Under the pieces are notes generated by a model, which did not search any database, was not told the origin of the DNA, and was given only the letters and a program-made list of their open reading frames with translations. Below, piece after piece: positions 1 to 8,646 of a stretch of 64,000 bases of DNA (position 1 is the stretch's first letter; every line of letters begins with the position of its first letter). The translations under genes and the position numbers were made by a program. Source of the DNA: Bacillota bacterium (GTDB taxonomy: Bacteria; Bacillota; Clostridia; Acetivibrionales; DSM-1351); contig JAEZRV010000047.1 in assembly GCA_023444055.1 (NCBI GenBank), forward strand, positions 1 through 64,000. The letters run 5' to 3'.

Positions 1-392
1 CAGGAACATTAATAGGGACTTGTGCTGTTGCAGGTACTGGCGGATGGAAAACTTGGGCTGATGCAACATGCAGTGTCAGCGGAGTTACTGGAGAGCATGA
101 CTTATACCTGAAATTTACTGGAGAAAGTGATTATTTAATGAATTTGGACTGGTTCACATTTATTTCAAAACCTATTCCAGTAGGTAGATTGGGTGATGTA
201 AATGGGGATTCATCAATAGATGCATTAGATCTGATGGCGATAAAGAAGCACCTGCTTGGAACTGAAATATTTGATAATACAGGGTTAGCGTTGGCTGATG
301 TAGATGGCAGCAGAACAGTAGACGCACTCGACTTTGCATTGGTGAAGCAGCATTTACTTGGTATTATTACTACTTTTCCAGGAGAAAAATAA
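1..392 (+). CDS. C-terminal part of a CBM6-dockerin cellulosomal protein (5' truncated)
   Basis: The reading frame is open from base 3 of the window, so the gene begins upstream. The first ~50 residues are the end of a CBM6 xylan-binding module (a GTLIGTCAV...GGWKTW stretch, then HDLYLKFTGES and LMNLDWFTF) closely similar to the CBM6 modules of the next two genes. A type I dockerin of ~65 residues follows, with two calcium-loop repeats (GDVNGDSSIDALD and ADVDGSRTVDALD), each ending in a KKHLLG/KQHLLG helix. Residues at the usual cohesin-recognition positions are Ala-Leu in both repeats. The dockerin would attach the protein to a cellulosome scaffoldin outside the cell. The catalytic part lies outside the window and cannot be named. 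The first ATG in this frame (position 138) is internal. Confidence 0.93.
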   Translation, partial: GTLIGTCAVAGTGGWKTWADATCSVSGVTGEHDLYLKFTGESDYLMNLDWFTFISKPIPVGRLGDVNGDSSIDALDLMAIKKHLLGTEIFDNTGLALADVDGSRTVDALDFALVKQHLLGIITTFPGEK

Positions 393-419
393 GAAAGATA
401 ATACCTATACCGACAATTA

Positions 420-652
420 CTCTAAATATACTACCAAGTTAGAATTAATAGGTTCATTTTGCTGAATATTAGACTATAAGTGATAAGGATTTTGGTTTTA
501 ATATTCTGAACAATATTGGTGCCTAACATCAAGCCTTGCCAATATCCCATATGTTCAATATTAAAAAATTGGGATATTGACTGGGCTTGAAATTTCTAAC
601 GAGAGATAGCAAGACTAATATGATTCATGAATTTAGAGAGGAAGGGTAAAAT
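420..652 (+). promoter_or_regulatory. Leader of the GH95 gene with a conserved long hairpin
   Basis: This gap is strikingly similar to the one before the GH115 gene (4314-4554). A hairpin at 531-588 pairs AAGCC with GGGCTT and CCAATATCCCA with TGGGATATTG. The same fold appears at 4432-4491 with altered bases. It is followed by a shared stretch beginning GAAATTTCTAACGA and by the ribosome site AGGAAGGG before the ATG at 653. Duplicated leaders point to co-regulation of the dockerin genes by mRNA structure or processing. The promoter itself was not identified. Confidence 0.55.
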
Positions 653-3600
653 ATGAAGTTTAAAAATATATTAAGAAAAATTGGTGTTTTTACCTTAGCG
701 GGGGCATTAATGTTAAATGGTAACTTTTATTTAAACGGTTCTAAACCAGTTTCTGCTGCAGACCAGACTGCGGAAGCTAGTTATACAGATAATGACCTAA
801 AACTAAGTTATAACAGTATGGCGGGCACGAATTTCTCAGGCAACGCCTACGATAACAACGAAGCCTTTTATAAGGCATTGCCATTAGGAAATGGTCGTAT
901 AGGAGCAATGGTTTATGGTAACTATCCTGATGAAAGGATTGATTTAAACGAGGCTACCTTTTGGAGCAGCGGACCAGGCAACAATAATAAAGCTGGAGCT
1001 GCAAATTCCTTAAAAACAGCTCAGGATCAAATGTTTGCAGAGCAGTACGCTGCTGGAACCAACACTGTTAAGGGTATGATAGGTGGCGGTGAGGCAAAAT
1101 ATCAGTCAGTTGGTAACTTAAAACTGGCTTTCGGGCATAGCACAGTATCAAATTATTCAAGGCAGCTGGACATGAATACAGGAGTTGTCTCAAGTGATTA
1201 TACATATAATGGCAAGAGTTATCACCGTGAGTCTTTTGTTAGCTATCCAGATCAGGTAATGGTAACAAAAATCACTTGTAATTCTGCCGGTTCAGTATCA
1301 TTTACTGCCAGTTATGAATGTTCTCTTACCGGTCAATACACTTTATCTACCGCAGGTTCAGATACCATGATAATGAATGGACATGCCGACACTGACAATA
1401 ACATTCCATATGCGGTATGGTTTTCAACACGTTCAAAAATTATAAATACTAATGGTTCTGTTTCTGCTAACAGCAACAAAATAACTGTAACAAATGCTGA
1501 TTCAGTAGTTATTCTTACCTCAGTTCGTACAAATTTTGTTAATTACAAGACTTGTAACGGAGATGAAAAGGGTAAAGCAACTACCGATATCACAAATGCT
1601 TCAGCTAAAGATTATACTACGCTGTATAACAACCATGTTGCTGATTATCAGGAATTATTCCAGAGGGTGGATGTGGATCTGGGTGGTTCTGGTAGCGAGA
1701 ACAGCAAACCTATGCCACAGCGTATTTCTGAATTTGGCACTACTAATGACCCGAAATTGGCAAAAGTGCTTTTCCAATACGGACGATACTTAATGATCAG
1801 TGCATCCCGTGATTCTCAGCCAATGAATTTGCAGGGTATCTGGAACAAATTCCGTAACCCAGCATGGGGATGTAAGATGACTACCAATATCAATTACCAG
1901 ATGAACTACTGGCCAGCTTTAACAACCAATCTGGCTGAGTGCTTTGAGCCATTTGTAGAGAAGGCAAAGGCATTGCAGGCTCCTGGTAACGAAACTGCAC
2001 GTGTTCACTATAATATATCAAACGGATGGGTATTACATCACAACACCGATTTATGGAACAGAACAGCTCCTATTGACGGTGAATGGGGATTCTGGCCAAC
2101 TGGTGGCGCATGGGTTTCCAATATGCTTTACGATGCATACAATTTTAATCAGGATACTGACTATTTGAAGGAAATTTATCCAGTAATCAAAGGCTCGGCA
2201 GACTTCCTACAGACTCTGATGAGAGCAAAAACCATTAGCGGGCAGGAATATCAAGTAATTTGTCCAAGTACTTCACCTGAGCTTAACCCTCCTAGTACCA
2301 GCGGGGGACAAGGCGCAGCATGTAGCTATGGTGTAACAATGGACAATGGCATTAGCCGTGAGCTTTTCAAGGGTGTAATTGAGGCATCAGAGAAATTGAA
2401 TGTTGACGATGCTTTCAGGACTACGCTTCAAGCAAAGGTTTCAAAAATTAAGCCAGATACGATTGGAAGTTGGGGACAGCTTCAGGAGTGGGCTTATGAC
2501 TGGGATAGCCCGAATGAGAAAAACAGACACATATCTCATTTGTATAACCTATTCCCGGGATTTGAAATCAATAAACGAAACACACCTACTGTTGCTAGTG
2601 CAGCAATGAAATCCCTTAATTCCCGTGGAGATGCAGGAACAGGCTGGTCTGAGGCTTGGAAACTGAACTGCTGGGCAAGACTAGAGGACGGTGCACACGC
2701 TTACAATCTTGTAAAACTGTTGATTACACCTGTAAATAAAGATGGACGTCTCTATGACAACTTATGGGATGCTCATCCACCGTTCCAGATTGATGGAAAC
2801 TTCGGATTTACTTCAGGTATAGCAGAAATGCTGTTACAGAGCCATAATAATGAGATCCAGCTTTTACCTGCATTGCCAAGCCAATGGTCTAATGGTCATG
2901 CAAATGGACTCTGTGCTCGTGGTAACTTTACTGTTACAAAAATGGAATGGAACAATGGTACATTAAATAAAGTAGTTATAAAGTCAAACTCAGGCAACGT
3001 ATGTAACGTACGTTATGGAACCAAAACTATCAGCTTCCCAACCGAGGCTGGAAAGAGCTATCAGCTAAATGGAGCTTTACAGCCAATGGAGACTACTTCT
3101 ACCATGATAAATGTTGCTTTAAACAAGACTGCAACTGCTTCAGGCAGTGGTACTGGAGAAGATGCATCAAAAGCAGTTGATGGTTCAACTACAACAAAAT
3201 GGTGCCATGTTAACGGCATTAGCGGTGAGTGGTTGAAAGTTGACCTCGGTGATACATATGATATCAGCCGTTGGGTGGTGAAGCACGCAGGAGGTGCCGA
3301 AGCAATTAAATACAACACCAGAGACTTTACACTTCAAAAGAGCATGGACGGAACTAATTGGACTGATGTTGATGCGGTCTATGGAAATGTTCAAAATACA
3401 ACAGACAGAAATGTGGAGCCATTCAGTGCCAGATATGTACGTTTATATGTTAACACCGCTACTCAGGATAATTCCGGTGGTGCCAGAATTTATGAGCTAG
3501 AACTCTGGAGTCGCGGAGGGGAGTATAAGCCTCCTGAGCCTCCATCAGCTTATCAAAAATTTGAAGCGGAAAATTTCGACGGTCAGTCAGGAACTGAGAC

Positions 3601-4153
3601 TGAAGCAAATACTGTAGGTGCTGGTCAGAATGTCGGATATATAGAAAACGGGGATTATCTTGTTTTCAGAAGAATTGATTTTGGAAGCGGTGCTGGAATT
3701 TTTGAGGCTAGTGCAGGAAGCGCAACCGATGGTGGAAATATAGAGATTCGTCTGGATAGTCTGACAGGAAAATTAATAGGAACTTGTGTCGTTCCAGGTA
3801 CAGAAGGTTGGCAGACTTGGACTAATGTAGCATGTAGTGTTAGCGAATCAGCCGGAGTACATGATTTGTACCTGAAATTTACCGGAGATAGTGGATTCCT
3901 AATGAATTTGGATTGGTTTAAATTTGTTCCAGACCCTAAGCCTGCTATTAAATTAGGAGATATAAATTCTGATGGAGCAGTAGATGCAATAGATTTAATT
4001 TTAATTAAAAAGCATCTTTTGGGTTTGGAAACCATTGAGAATAAGGCATTGGCTGATTTAGATGTTAGTGGCGAAATTGATGCAATTGATTTTGCGCTTA
4101 TGAAACAATACTTACTTGGTATTATAACTACTTTCCCAAGCTCGAAAGCATAG
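653..4153 (+). CDS. Cellulosomal GH95 alpha-L-fucosidase/galactosidase with F5/8C, CBM6 and dockerin
   Basis: A secreted 1166-residue glycoside hydrolase. A signal peptide (residues 1-35) precedes a GH95 catalytic region (~50-800) that starts with the family motif PLGNGRIGAMV. Residues matching the catalytic set of Bifidobacterium AfcA are visible: N412 and N414 (TTNINYQMNYW), E543 (STSPELNPP) and D714 (QIDGNFGF). An F5/8 type C (CBM32-like) domain lies at ~818-955, a CBM6 at ~965-1098 and a type I dockerin at ~1100-1160. GH95 members are 1,2-alpha-L-fucosidases or alpha-L-galactosidases. Beside GH115 and GH127 genes with CBM6, removal of a side-chain sugar from hemicellulose is the likely role. 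AGGAAGGG supports the start. The last codons (SSKA, stop) lie inside a dispersed repeat. Confidence 0.9.
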   Translation: MKFKNILRKIGVFTLAGALMLNGNFYLNGSKPVSAADQTAEASYTDNDLKLSYNSMAGTNFSGNAYDNNEAFYKALPLGNGRIGAMVYGNYPDERIDLNEATFWSSGPGNNNKAGAANSLKTAQDQMFAEQYAAGTNTVKGMIGGGEAKYQSVGNLKLAFGHSTVSNYSRQLDMNTGVVSSDYTYNGKSYHRESFVSYPDQVMVTKITCNSAGSVSFTASYECSLTGQYTLSTAGSDTMIMNGHADTDNNIPYAVWFSTRSKIINTNGSVSANSNKITVTNADSVVILTSVRTNFVNYKTCNGDEKGKATTDITNASAKDYTTLYNNHVADYQELFQRVDVDLGGSGSENSKPMPQRISEFGTTNDPKLAKVLFQYGRYLMISASRDSQPMNLQGIWNKFRNPAWGCKMTTNINYQMNYWPALTTNLAECFEPFVEKAKALQAPGNETARVHYNISNGWVLHHNTDLWNRTAPIDGEWGFWPTGGAWVSNMLYDAYNFNQDTDYLKEIYPVIKGSADFLQTLMRAKTISGQEYQVICPSTSPELNPPSTSGGQGAACSYGVTMDNGISRELFKGVIEASEKLNVDDAFRTTLQAKVSKIKPDTIGSWGQLQEWAYDWDSPNEKNRHISHLYNLFPGFEINKRNTPTVASAAMKSLNSRGDAGTGWSEAWKLNCWARLEDGAHAYNLVKLLITPVNKDGRLYDNLWDAHPPFQIDGNFGFTSGIAEMLLQSHNNEIQLLPALPSQWSNGHANGLCARGNFTVTKMEWNNGTLNKVVIKSNSGNVCNVRYGTKTISFPTEAGKSYQLNGALQPMETTSTMINVALNKTATASGSGTGEDASKAVDGSTTTKWCHVNGISGEWLKVDLGDTYDISRWVVKHAGGAEAIKYNTRDFTLQKSMDGTNWTDVDAVYGNVQNTTDRNVEPFSARYVRLYVNTATQDNSGGARIYELELWSRGGEYKPPEPPSAYQKFEAENFDGQSGTETEANTVGAGQNVGYIENGDYLVFRRIDFGSGAGIFEASAGSATDGGNIEIRLDSLTGKLIGTCVVPGTEGWQTWTNVACSVSESAGVHDLYLKFTGDSGFLMNLDWFKFVPDPKPAIKLGDINSDGAVDAIDLILIKKHLLGLETIENKALADLDVSGEIDAIDFALMKQYLLGIITTFPSSKA

Positions 4154-4306
4154 TAACTCGAAAGTATAGCTGGTGCTTACATGGCGCACTTTCGAGCCTC
4201 AAAAACGCAAGCGTTTTTGCCAGTTTAGGTTGTGTGCTTATGTGGTACTCTTTCGAGTCTCAAAAACGCAAGCGTTTTTGCCGGTTTGGGTGGTATGTGC
4301 TTGTAT
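4141..4306 (+). repeat. Two-hairpin dispersed repeat (family R1, GCAAGC type)
   Basis: Two tandem units. In each, a CTCGAAAG...CTTTCGAG stem encloses ~25 nt and is followed at once by a CAAAAACGC/GCGTTTTTG hairpin. The first CTCGAAAG overlaps the end of the GH95 coding region. The same plan recurs, with different stem sequences, at 48.7, 55.1, 58.2 and 60.1-60.4 kb. The short ORF over it is not credible. Confidence 0.85.
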
Positions 4307-4313
4307 ACACAAT

Positions 4314-4554
4314 TCTTCTAAATATACTTTTGAGTTAGAATCAATATATACAGTATCCTGAACATTGAGACTTGACTATAAATGTTAAAAATATTGGTCT
4401 CAATATCTTGAATAATATAGGTACCGGACTTCAAGCCTTGCCAAATACCCCATGTGTTCAATATTAGAGGTTGGGATATTGACTTGGCTTGAAATTTCTA
4501 ACGATAGATAACGATAATAATATGATTTGTGAATTTAGCGAGGAAGGGGAATAC
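4314..4554 (+). promoter_or_regulatory. Leader of the GH115 gene with a conserved long hairpin
   Basis: Counterpart of the GH95 leader. The hairpin at 4432-4491 pairs CAAGCC with GGCTTG, where the other copy pairs AAGCC with GGGCTT, and brackets an inner CCAAATACCCC/GGGATATTG pairing. A long stretch before the ATG is nearly the same in both, ending in GAGGAAGGGG. The copies probably arose by duplication within the dockerin cluster. Confidence 0.55.
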
Positions 4555-7500
4555 ATGAAAATGTTCAAAAAAATAGTTGTTTTGACGTTGATAATCTCTT
4601 TGTTAGCAATGTCATTTGGAAGTGCTACTGTAGTTGCAGCAGATTCACTTGATATACAGCTTGTGAAAAACGGGAAGGCTGCTGATATATATATAGATTC
4701 CAAAGGAACGGATTATGATGGCTTGAGTCTTGTTGCAAAATCCTTTGCAAGTGATGTGAATCTGGTTACAGGAATCACACCGTCAATTATTACAGATAAA
4801 ACAAAGCTGAAAGGCACGATAGTGGTTGCTGGATCTGTAGGAAACAATGATATTATTGATTCTCTTGTTGCCGAAGGGAGACTTGATATATCTTCAATCA
4901 AAGAAAAGTGGGAGACATACAAGATACAAGTTGTTGATAATCCAGTCGCAGGAGTTGACAAGGCTATTGTAGTGGCAGGAAGTGACAAAAGGGGCTCGAT
5001 TTATGGTGTATATCATATCTCGGAGTTAATAGGTGTTAGTCCATGGGTTTACTGGGGGGATGTTGTTCCAGCCAAAAAGACTGATCTGCTTTTTTCGACA
5101 AGTCAGTTGAACATCACTTCCAAGGAGCCGTCTGTTAAGTACAGAGGGATATTTCTGAATGATGAGGCTCCTTCTCTGACATCGTGGTGTGCGAACAGTT
5201 TTAACGGTCTTAACGAAGATTTCTATGATAAAGTATTTGAAGTTATCCTAAGACTGAAAGGAAACTATTTGTGGCCGGCAATGTGGGGAAATTGCTTCAG
5301 TATGGAAGGAAAAAGCGACAAGCTGGCAAATGCAAAACATGCTGATGCATATGGTATCGTAATGGGGGCATCACACCATGAGCCTATGTGCCGTGCGGGA
5401 GCGGAGTGGCAGAAAGTGTATTCCCAGTATGGTTCAAGCAATAAGTGGGATTGGACTGCAAACAAAGCTGCAATAACGAAATTCTGGACAGATGGAATCA
5501 AACGCAATGGAGCCTATGAAAATGTTATTACAATTGGTATGCGTGGAGAAAACGACTCACTTCTGATTCCGAACGGAACCATGCAGCAAAATGTTAATAC
5601 ATTAAAGGATGTTATTACAGTACAAAAACAAATATTAAAAGAAAATGGTCTTGAAAATGTCCCCAAAATGCTCGTAGTGTATAAGGAAGTATTGGACTAT
5701 TGGTATGGCAATAGTACGGTTCCCGGGCTTAAGGACTGGAGTGGTTTGAGTGATGTAACAGTTATGCTTGCTGAAGACAATCATGGAAATGTACGAACCC
5801 TTCCAGAGAAAAACGAACGGGAACGTGCGGCAGGATGGGGAATGTACTACCACTTTGATTATCACGGTGGACCTAAATCCTATGAGTGGGTCAATACTAC
5901 TCCTCTTGAAAAGGTATGGGACCAGATGTCAATGGCTTATGATTATGGATGCCGGAATATATGGGTTGTTAACGTAGGTGACTTAAAACCGATGGAACTT
6001 CCAATATCATATTTCATGGACTTGGCTTATGATTTTGAAACATATGGAACAAATGGTATCAATAAGACAGAGGAATATACAAGAAACTGGGTGAAGCAAC
6101 AGTTTGGTAGTTTTTCAAGTGCAGACACTATTAATAGTATAGCTGACGTACTAACGGATTACACTAGGTTGAACCAGATTAATAAGCCTGAGGTAACTAA
6201 TGCCTCCACATTTAATATATCGAACTACAATGAGGCATTAAGAGAATTGGCAAAGGCAAATAATATAATAGCCAATGCCCAAAAATGTTATGACCTGATG
6301 CCGACGAATTACAAGGATGCATATTACCAGCTTGTATACTATCCGGCTGTAGCATCGGCAAATGTCAGAAGGATGTGGATTTATACTGCATTAAATAAAA
6401 AGTATAACGGTTTCAGTACAAAAAGTGTCCTTGCCAATTACTATGCTACATTAACAAATCAAGCAATCCAGCTTGATAAGGATTTGCAGAATTTTTATAA
6501 CAATACAATGGCAAACGGCAAGTGGAAAGGGATGATGAGTTCACCGCATGTAGGTTATAAATCATGGGATTCAAATGGCTGGGCATATCCGACTGTTACC
6601 ACAATGACACCTGCAAGCGGCAGTTCAAAGATGATAGTAGATGTTGAGGGAAGCACTACAGGATATACTTCAGGAACTGCAAGCCTTCCATCCTTCACGA
6701 ATATTGGTAATGAAAGCTATGGTATTACAATAAGCAATGGAGGGGATAAGAGCTTTGATTACAAAATAACTACAGATTCGGCATGGATTAAGCTGGATAA
6801 TACACAGGGAACTGTCTTGACAGGTAAAACCATCGGCGTTTCAGTAGACTGGAGTAAAGTATCAGCTTCCTCTAACGGTGTTATCACTATTACAGGGGCA
6901 GGGCAAACCATTAAAGTGAATGTAAGGGCAGAAGTAATTAATACGAGTGGATTATCCGACAAAACATTTGTTGAAACCCATAACATAATATCAATAGAAG
7001 CAGAGCATACATCCAATCGTGTTGCAAATTCTGGGCAAGAATGGGAAACTATTGATAATTACGGGCGTACATTGTCTTCTGTTAAAGTGTATCCGGACGA
7101 TATTTCCAATACAAGCTACTCGACTGCACCTTATCTGGAATATAAAATATACGCCAATAACAGCGGAAATTATACATTAACAACATATTCCGCACCATCC
7201 AATAATCTATCTGCAGGCAGCAGATTAAAATTTGCGGCATCCTTTGACGGATCAAATCCAGTTGTAGTTGATACATTACCATCAGGATTTCAGGCGGGTG
7301 TAAACTCAAATGGGCCTTGGACGGGCGATATCTCGAGAAATGCCCATATAACAACATCTACAATTAATTTGACAAAAGGTACTCATACCATGCGTATCTA
7401 TGGTCTGGATGCAGGCTTGGTATTACAAAAGTTTGTATTGTCCTACGGAGCACTTCCGAGTTCCTATTATGGTCCTGAAGAAAGCTTCTATATCGGGCAG

Positions 7501-8166
7501 ACCGATTCGATTCATCCATTTGTAAAGGATGCGGATGCCGATAAGATAAGTAATGCAGACAAAGATGCTTTTTCGCAGATCCAAGCCGAAAATTTCGACA
7601 GTCAATCTGGAATTCAGATTGAAAATAGTTACGAAGGTGGGCAGAGCGTTGGATATATTGAGAATGGAGATTATGTTGTCTACAAAAATGTTGATTTTGG
7701 TGAAGGGGCTGAGAGCTTCCAGGGCAGAGCAGCCAGTGCCACCAACGGAGGCAATATCGAAATCAGACTTGATAGTATTACTGGCACTTTAGTTGGAACC
7801 TGCGCAGTTGCTGGTACGGGCGGTTGGCAGATTGGTGCAGATTTAAACTGTAAAGTAACCGAGGTGAGCGGAAAGCATGACTTGTACCTAAAATTTACTG
7901 GAGAAAGTGGATATTTATTAAATATAAACTGGTTTACATTCACGAAAATAAGTGATCCTAAAATTTTAGGTGATATAAACGCTGATTCATCAATAGATGC
8001 AATAGATTTAATGTTGATAAAGAAGCACCTGCTTGGTGATGCAATTGAAAATACGGTATTGGCTGATTTAGATGGCAGCGGTACTGTAGATGCTATTGAT
8101 TTTGCACTTATGAAGCAGTATTTACTTGGAATTATAACTGCGTTTCCTGGTGAGAGTGTAAAATAA
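4555..8166 (+). CDS. Cellulosomal GH115 xylan alpha-1,2-glucuronidase with CBM6 and dockerin
   Basis: A 1203-residue secreted enzyme. The start at 4555 is chosen because GAGGAAGGGG lies just upstream and a signal peptide follows (MKMFKKIVVLTLIISLLAMS); an in-frame ATG at 4489 has no ribosome site. Family GH115 motifs are clear: VKYRGIFLNDEAP, NYLWPAMW (~237-244), GASHHEPM and ITIGMRGENDS. GH115 enzymes remove (4-O-methyl)glucuronic acid from internal and terminal xylose of glucuronoxylan. The C-terminal GH115 domains run to ~1000, then a CBM6 (~1005-1135) and a type I dockerin (~1140-1198, both repeats Ala-Ile at the recognition positions). It should act on the same xylan as its GH95 and GH127 neighbours within one cellulosome. 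Confidence 0.93.
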   Translation: MKMFKKIVVLTLIISLLAMSFGSATVVAADSLDIQLVKNGKAADIYIDSKGTDYDGLSLVAKSFASDVNLVTGITPSIITDKTKLKGTIVVAGSVGNNDIIDSLVAEGRLDISSIKEKWETYKIQVVDNPVAGVDKAIVVAGSDKRGSIYGVYHISELIGVSPWVYWGDVVPAKKTDLLFSTSQLNITSKEPSVKYRGIFLNDEAPSLTSWCANSFNGLNEDFYDKVFEVILRLKGNYLWPAMWGNCFSMEGKSDKLANAKHADAYGIVMGASHHEPMCRAGAEWQKVYSQYGSSNKWDWTANKAAITKFWTDGIKRNGAYENVITIGMRGENDSLLIPNGTMQQNVNTLKDVITVQKQILKENGLENVPKMLVVYKEVLDYWYGNSTVPGLKDWSGLSDVTVMLAEDNHGNVRTLPEKNERERAAGWGMYYHFDYHGGPKSYEWVNTTPLEKVWDQMSMAYDYGCRNIWVVNVGDLKPMELPISYFMDLAYDFETYGTNGINKTEEYTRNWVKQQFGSFSSADTINSIADVLTDYTRLNQINKPEVTNASTFNISNYNEALRELAKANNIIANAQKCYDLMPTNYKDAYYQLVYYPAVASANVRRMWIYTALNKKYNGFSTKSVLANYYATLTNQAIQLDKDLQNFYNNTMANGKWKGMMSSPHVGYKSWDSNGWAYPTVTTMTPASGSSKMIVDVEGSTTGYTSGTASLPSFTNIGNESYGITISNGGDKSFDYKITTDSAWIKLDNTQGTVLTGKTIGVSVDWSKVSASSNGVITITGAGQTIKVNVRAEVINTSGLSDKTFVETHNIISIEAEHTSNRVANSGQEWETIDNYGRTLSSVKVYPDDISNTSYSTAPYLEYKIYANNSGNYTLTTYSAPSNNLSAGSRLKFAASFDGSNPVVVDTLPSGFQAGVNSNGPWTGDISRNAHITTSTINLTKGTHTMRIYGLDAGLVLQKFVLSYGALPSSYYGPEESFYIGQTDSIHPFVKDADADKISNADKDAFSQIQAENFDSQSGIQIENSYEGGQSVGYIENGDYVVYKNVDFGEGAESFQGRAASATNGGNIEIRLDSITGTLVGTCAVAGTGGWQIGADLNCKVTEVSGKHDLYLKFTGESGYLLNINWFTFTKISDPKILGDINADSSIDAIDLMLIKKHLLGDAIENTVLADLDGSGTVDAIDFALMKQYLLGIITAFPGESVK

Positions 8167-8237
8167 GCACTGATGATAGTGAAAACATCAGAATTAATTT
8201 AGTCGGGGGAAATGTTACTAATCACATACTCTGTCGC

Positions 8238-8396
8238 TTATAACGCCTAAATTCAAAATTAAATTTTTCGGTTGTAGAAAAATTAAATTTCATTAGCGGC
8301 GTTTCAACGAGGCGGGAGATATGCTCGCCGCCTGAAAACCGAAGCGGTACCCCCGCCACCTATAAGAGGTGGGAGATATCTATTGCCTCGTTATAA
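8238..8396 (-). repeat. Dispersed structured element (family R2), inverted copy
   Basis: A ~159-bp element bounded by TTATAACGCC and GCCTCGTTATAA. Inside are an A/T-rich hairpin (AAATTTTTC pairing with GAAAAATT), a GCGTTTCAACGAGGC junction and a CCACCTATAAGAGGTGG arm. It matches copies at 12.0, 13.2-13.5 and 33.5 kb. This copy is reversed and more diverged. Confidence 0.75.
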
Positions 8397-8408
8397 GATA
8401 TTACACAG

Positions 8409-8430
8409 GGGCAGCATGAATGTGCTGCCC
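8409..8430. other. Short GC-rich hairpin
   Basis: GGGCAGCA and TGCTGCCC form a perfect 8-bp stem with a 6-nt loop just after the R2 copy. No T-run follows on either side, so a Rho-independent terminator is not well supported. Confidence 0.4.
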
Positions 8431-8496
8431 AACCTGCAAGAAGTTTGGCTTAGAATAAGCTGAATATATCAATAACTTAGTTTAGAACCTAGGTTC

Positions 8497-8625
8497 GGAA
8501 GCTGTACTGTAGTTGTAGAAGCAATGGACATGTCCAAACTAGTGAATGGAAACCTAGCTTGCTACAACATCGATATCAGCATGGTAAGAGGAGCTTACAA
8601 AACTATTATTGATATTAAAAAATAA
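8497..8625 (+). pseudogene. Possible remnant of a coding sequence tail before the GH127 gene
   Basis: A 42-codon open stretch ending in TAA at 8625 reads like protein (...VVVEAMDMSKLVNG...), but stops lie just upstream and it has no start or ribosome site. It could be the decayed 3' end of a neighbouring gene, or chance. No family is recognised. Confidence 0.2.
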
Positions 8626-8646
8626 AAAGGAATTGGGGGAAGTAGA

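Noticed and set aside
7082..7357. 91-codon minus-strand ORF inside the GH115 gene
   Set aside because: Shadow ORF in a coding region; no ribosome site.
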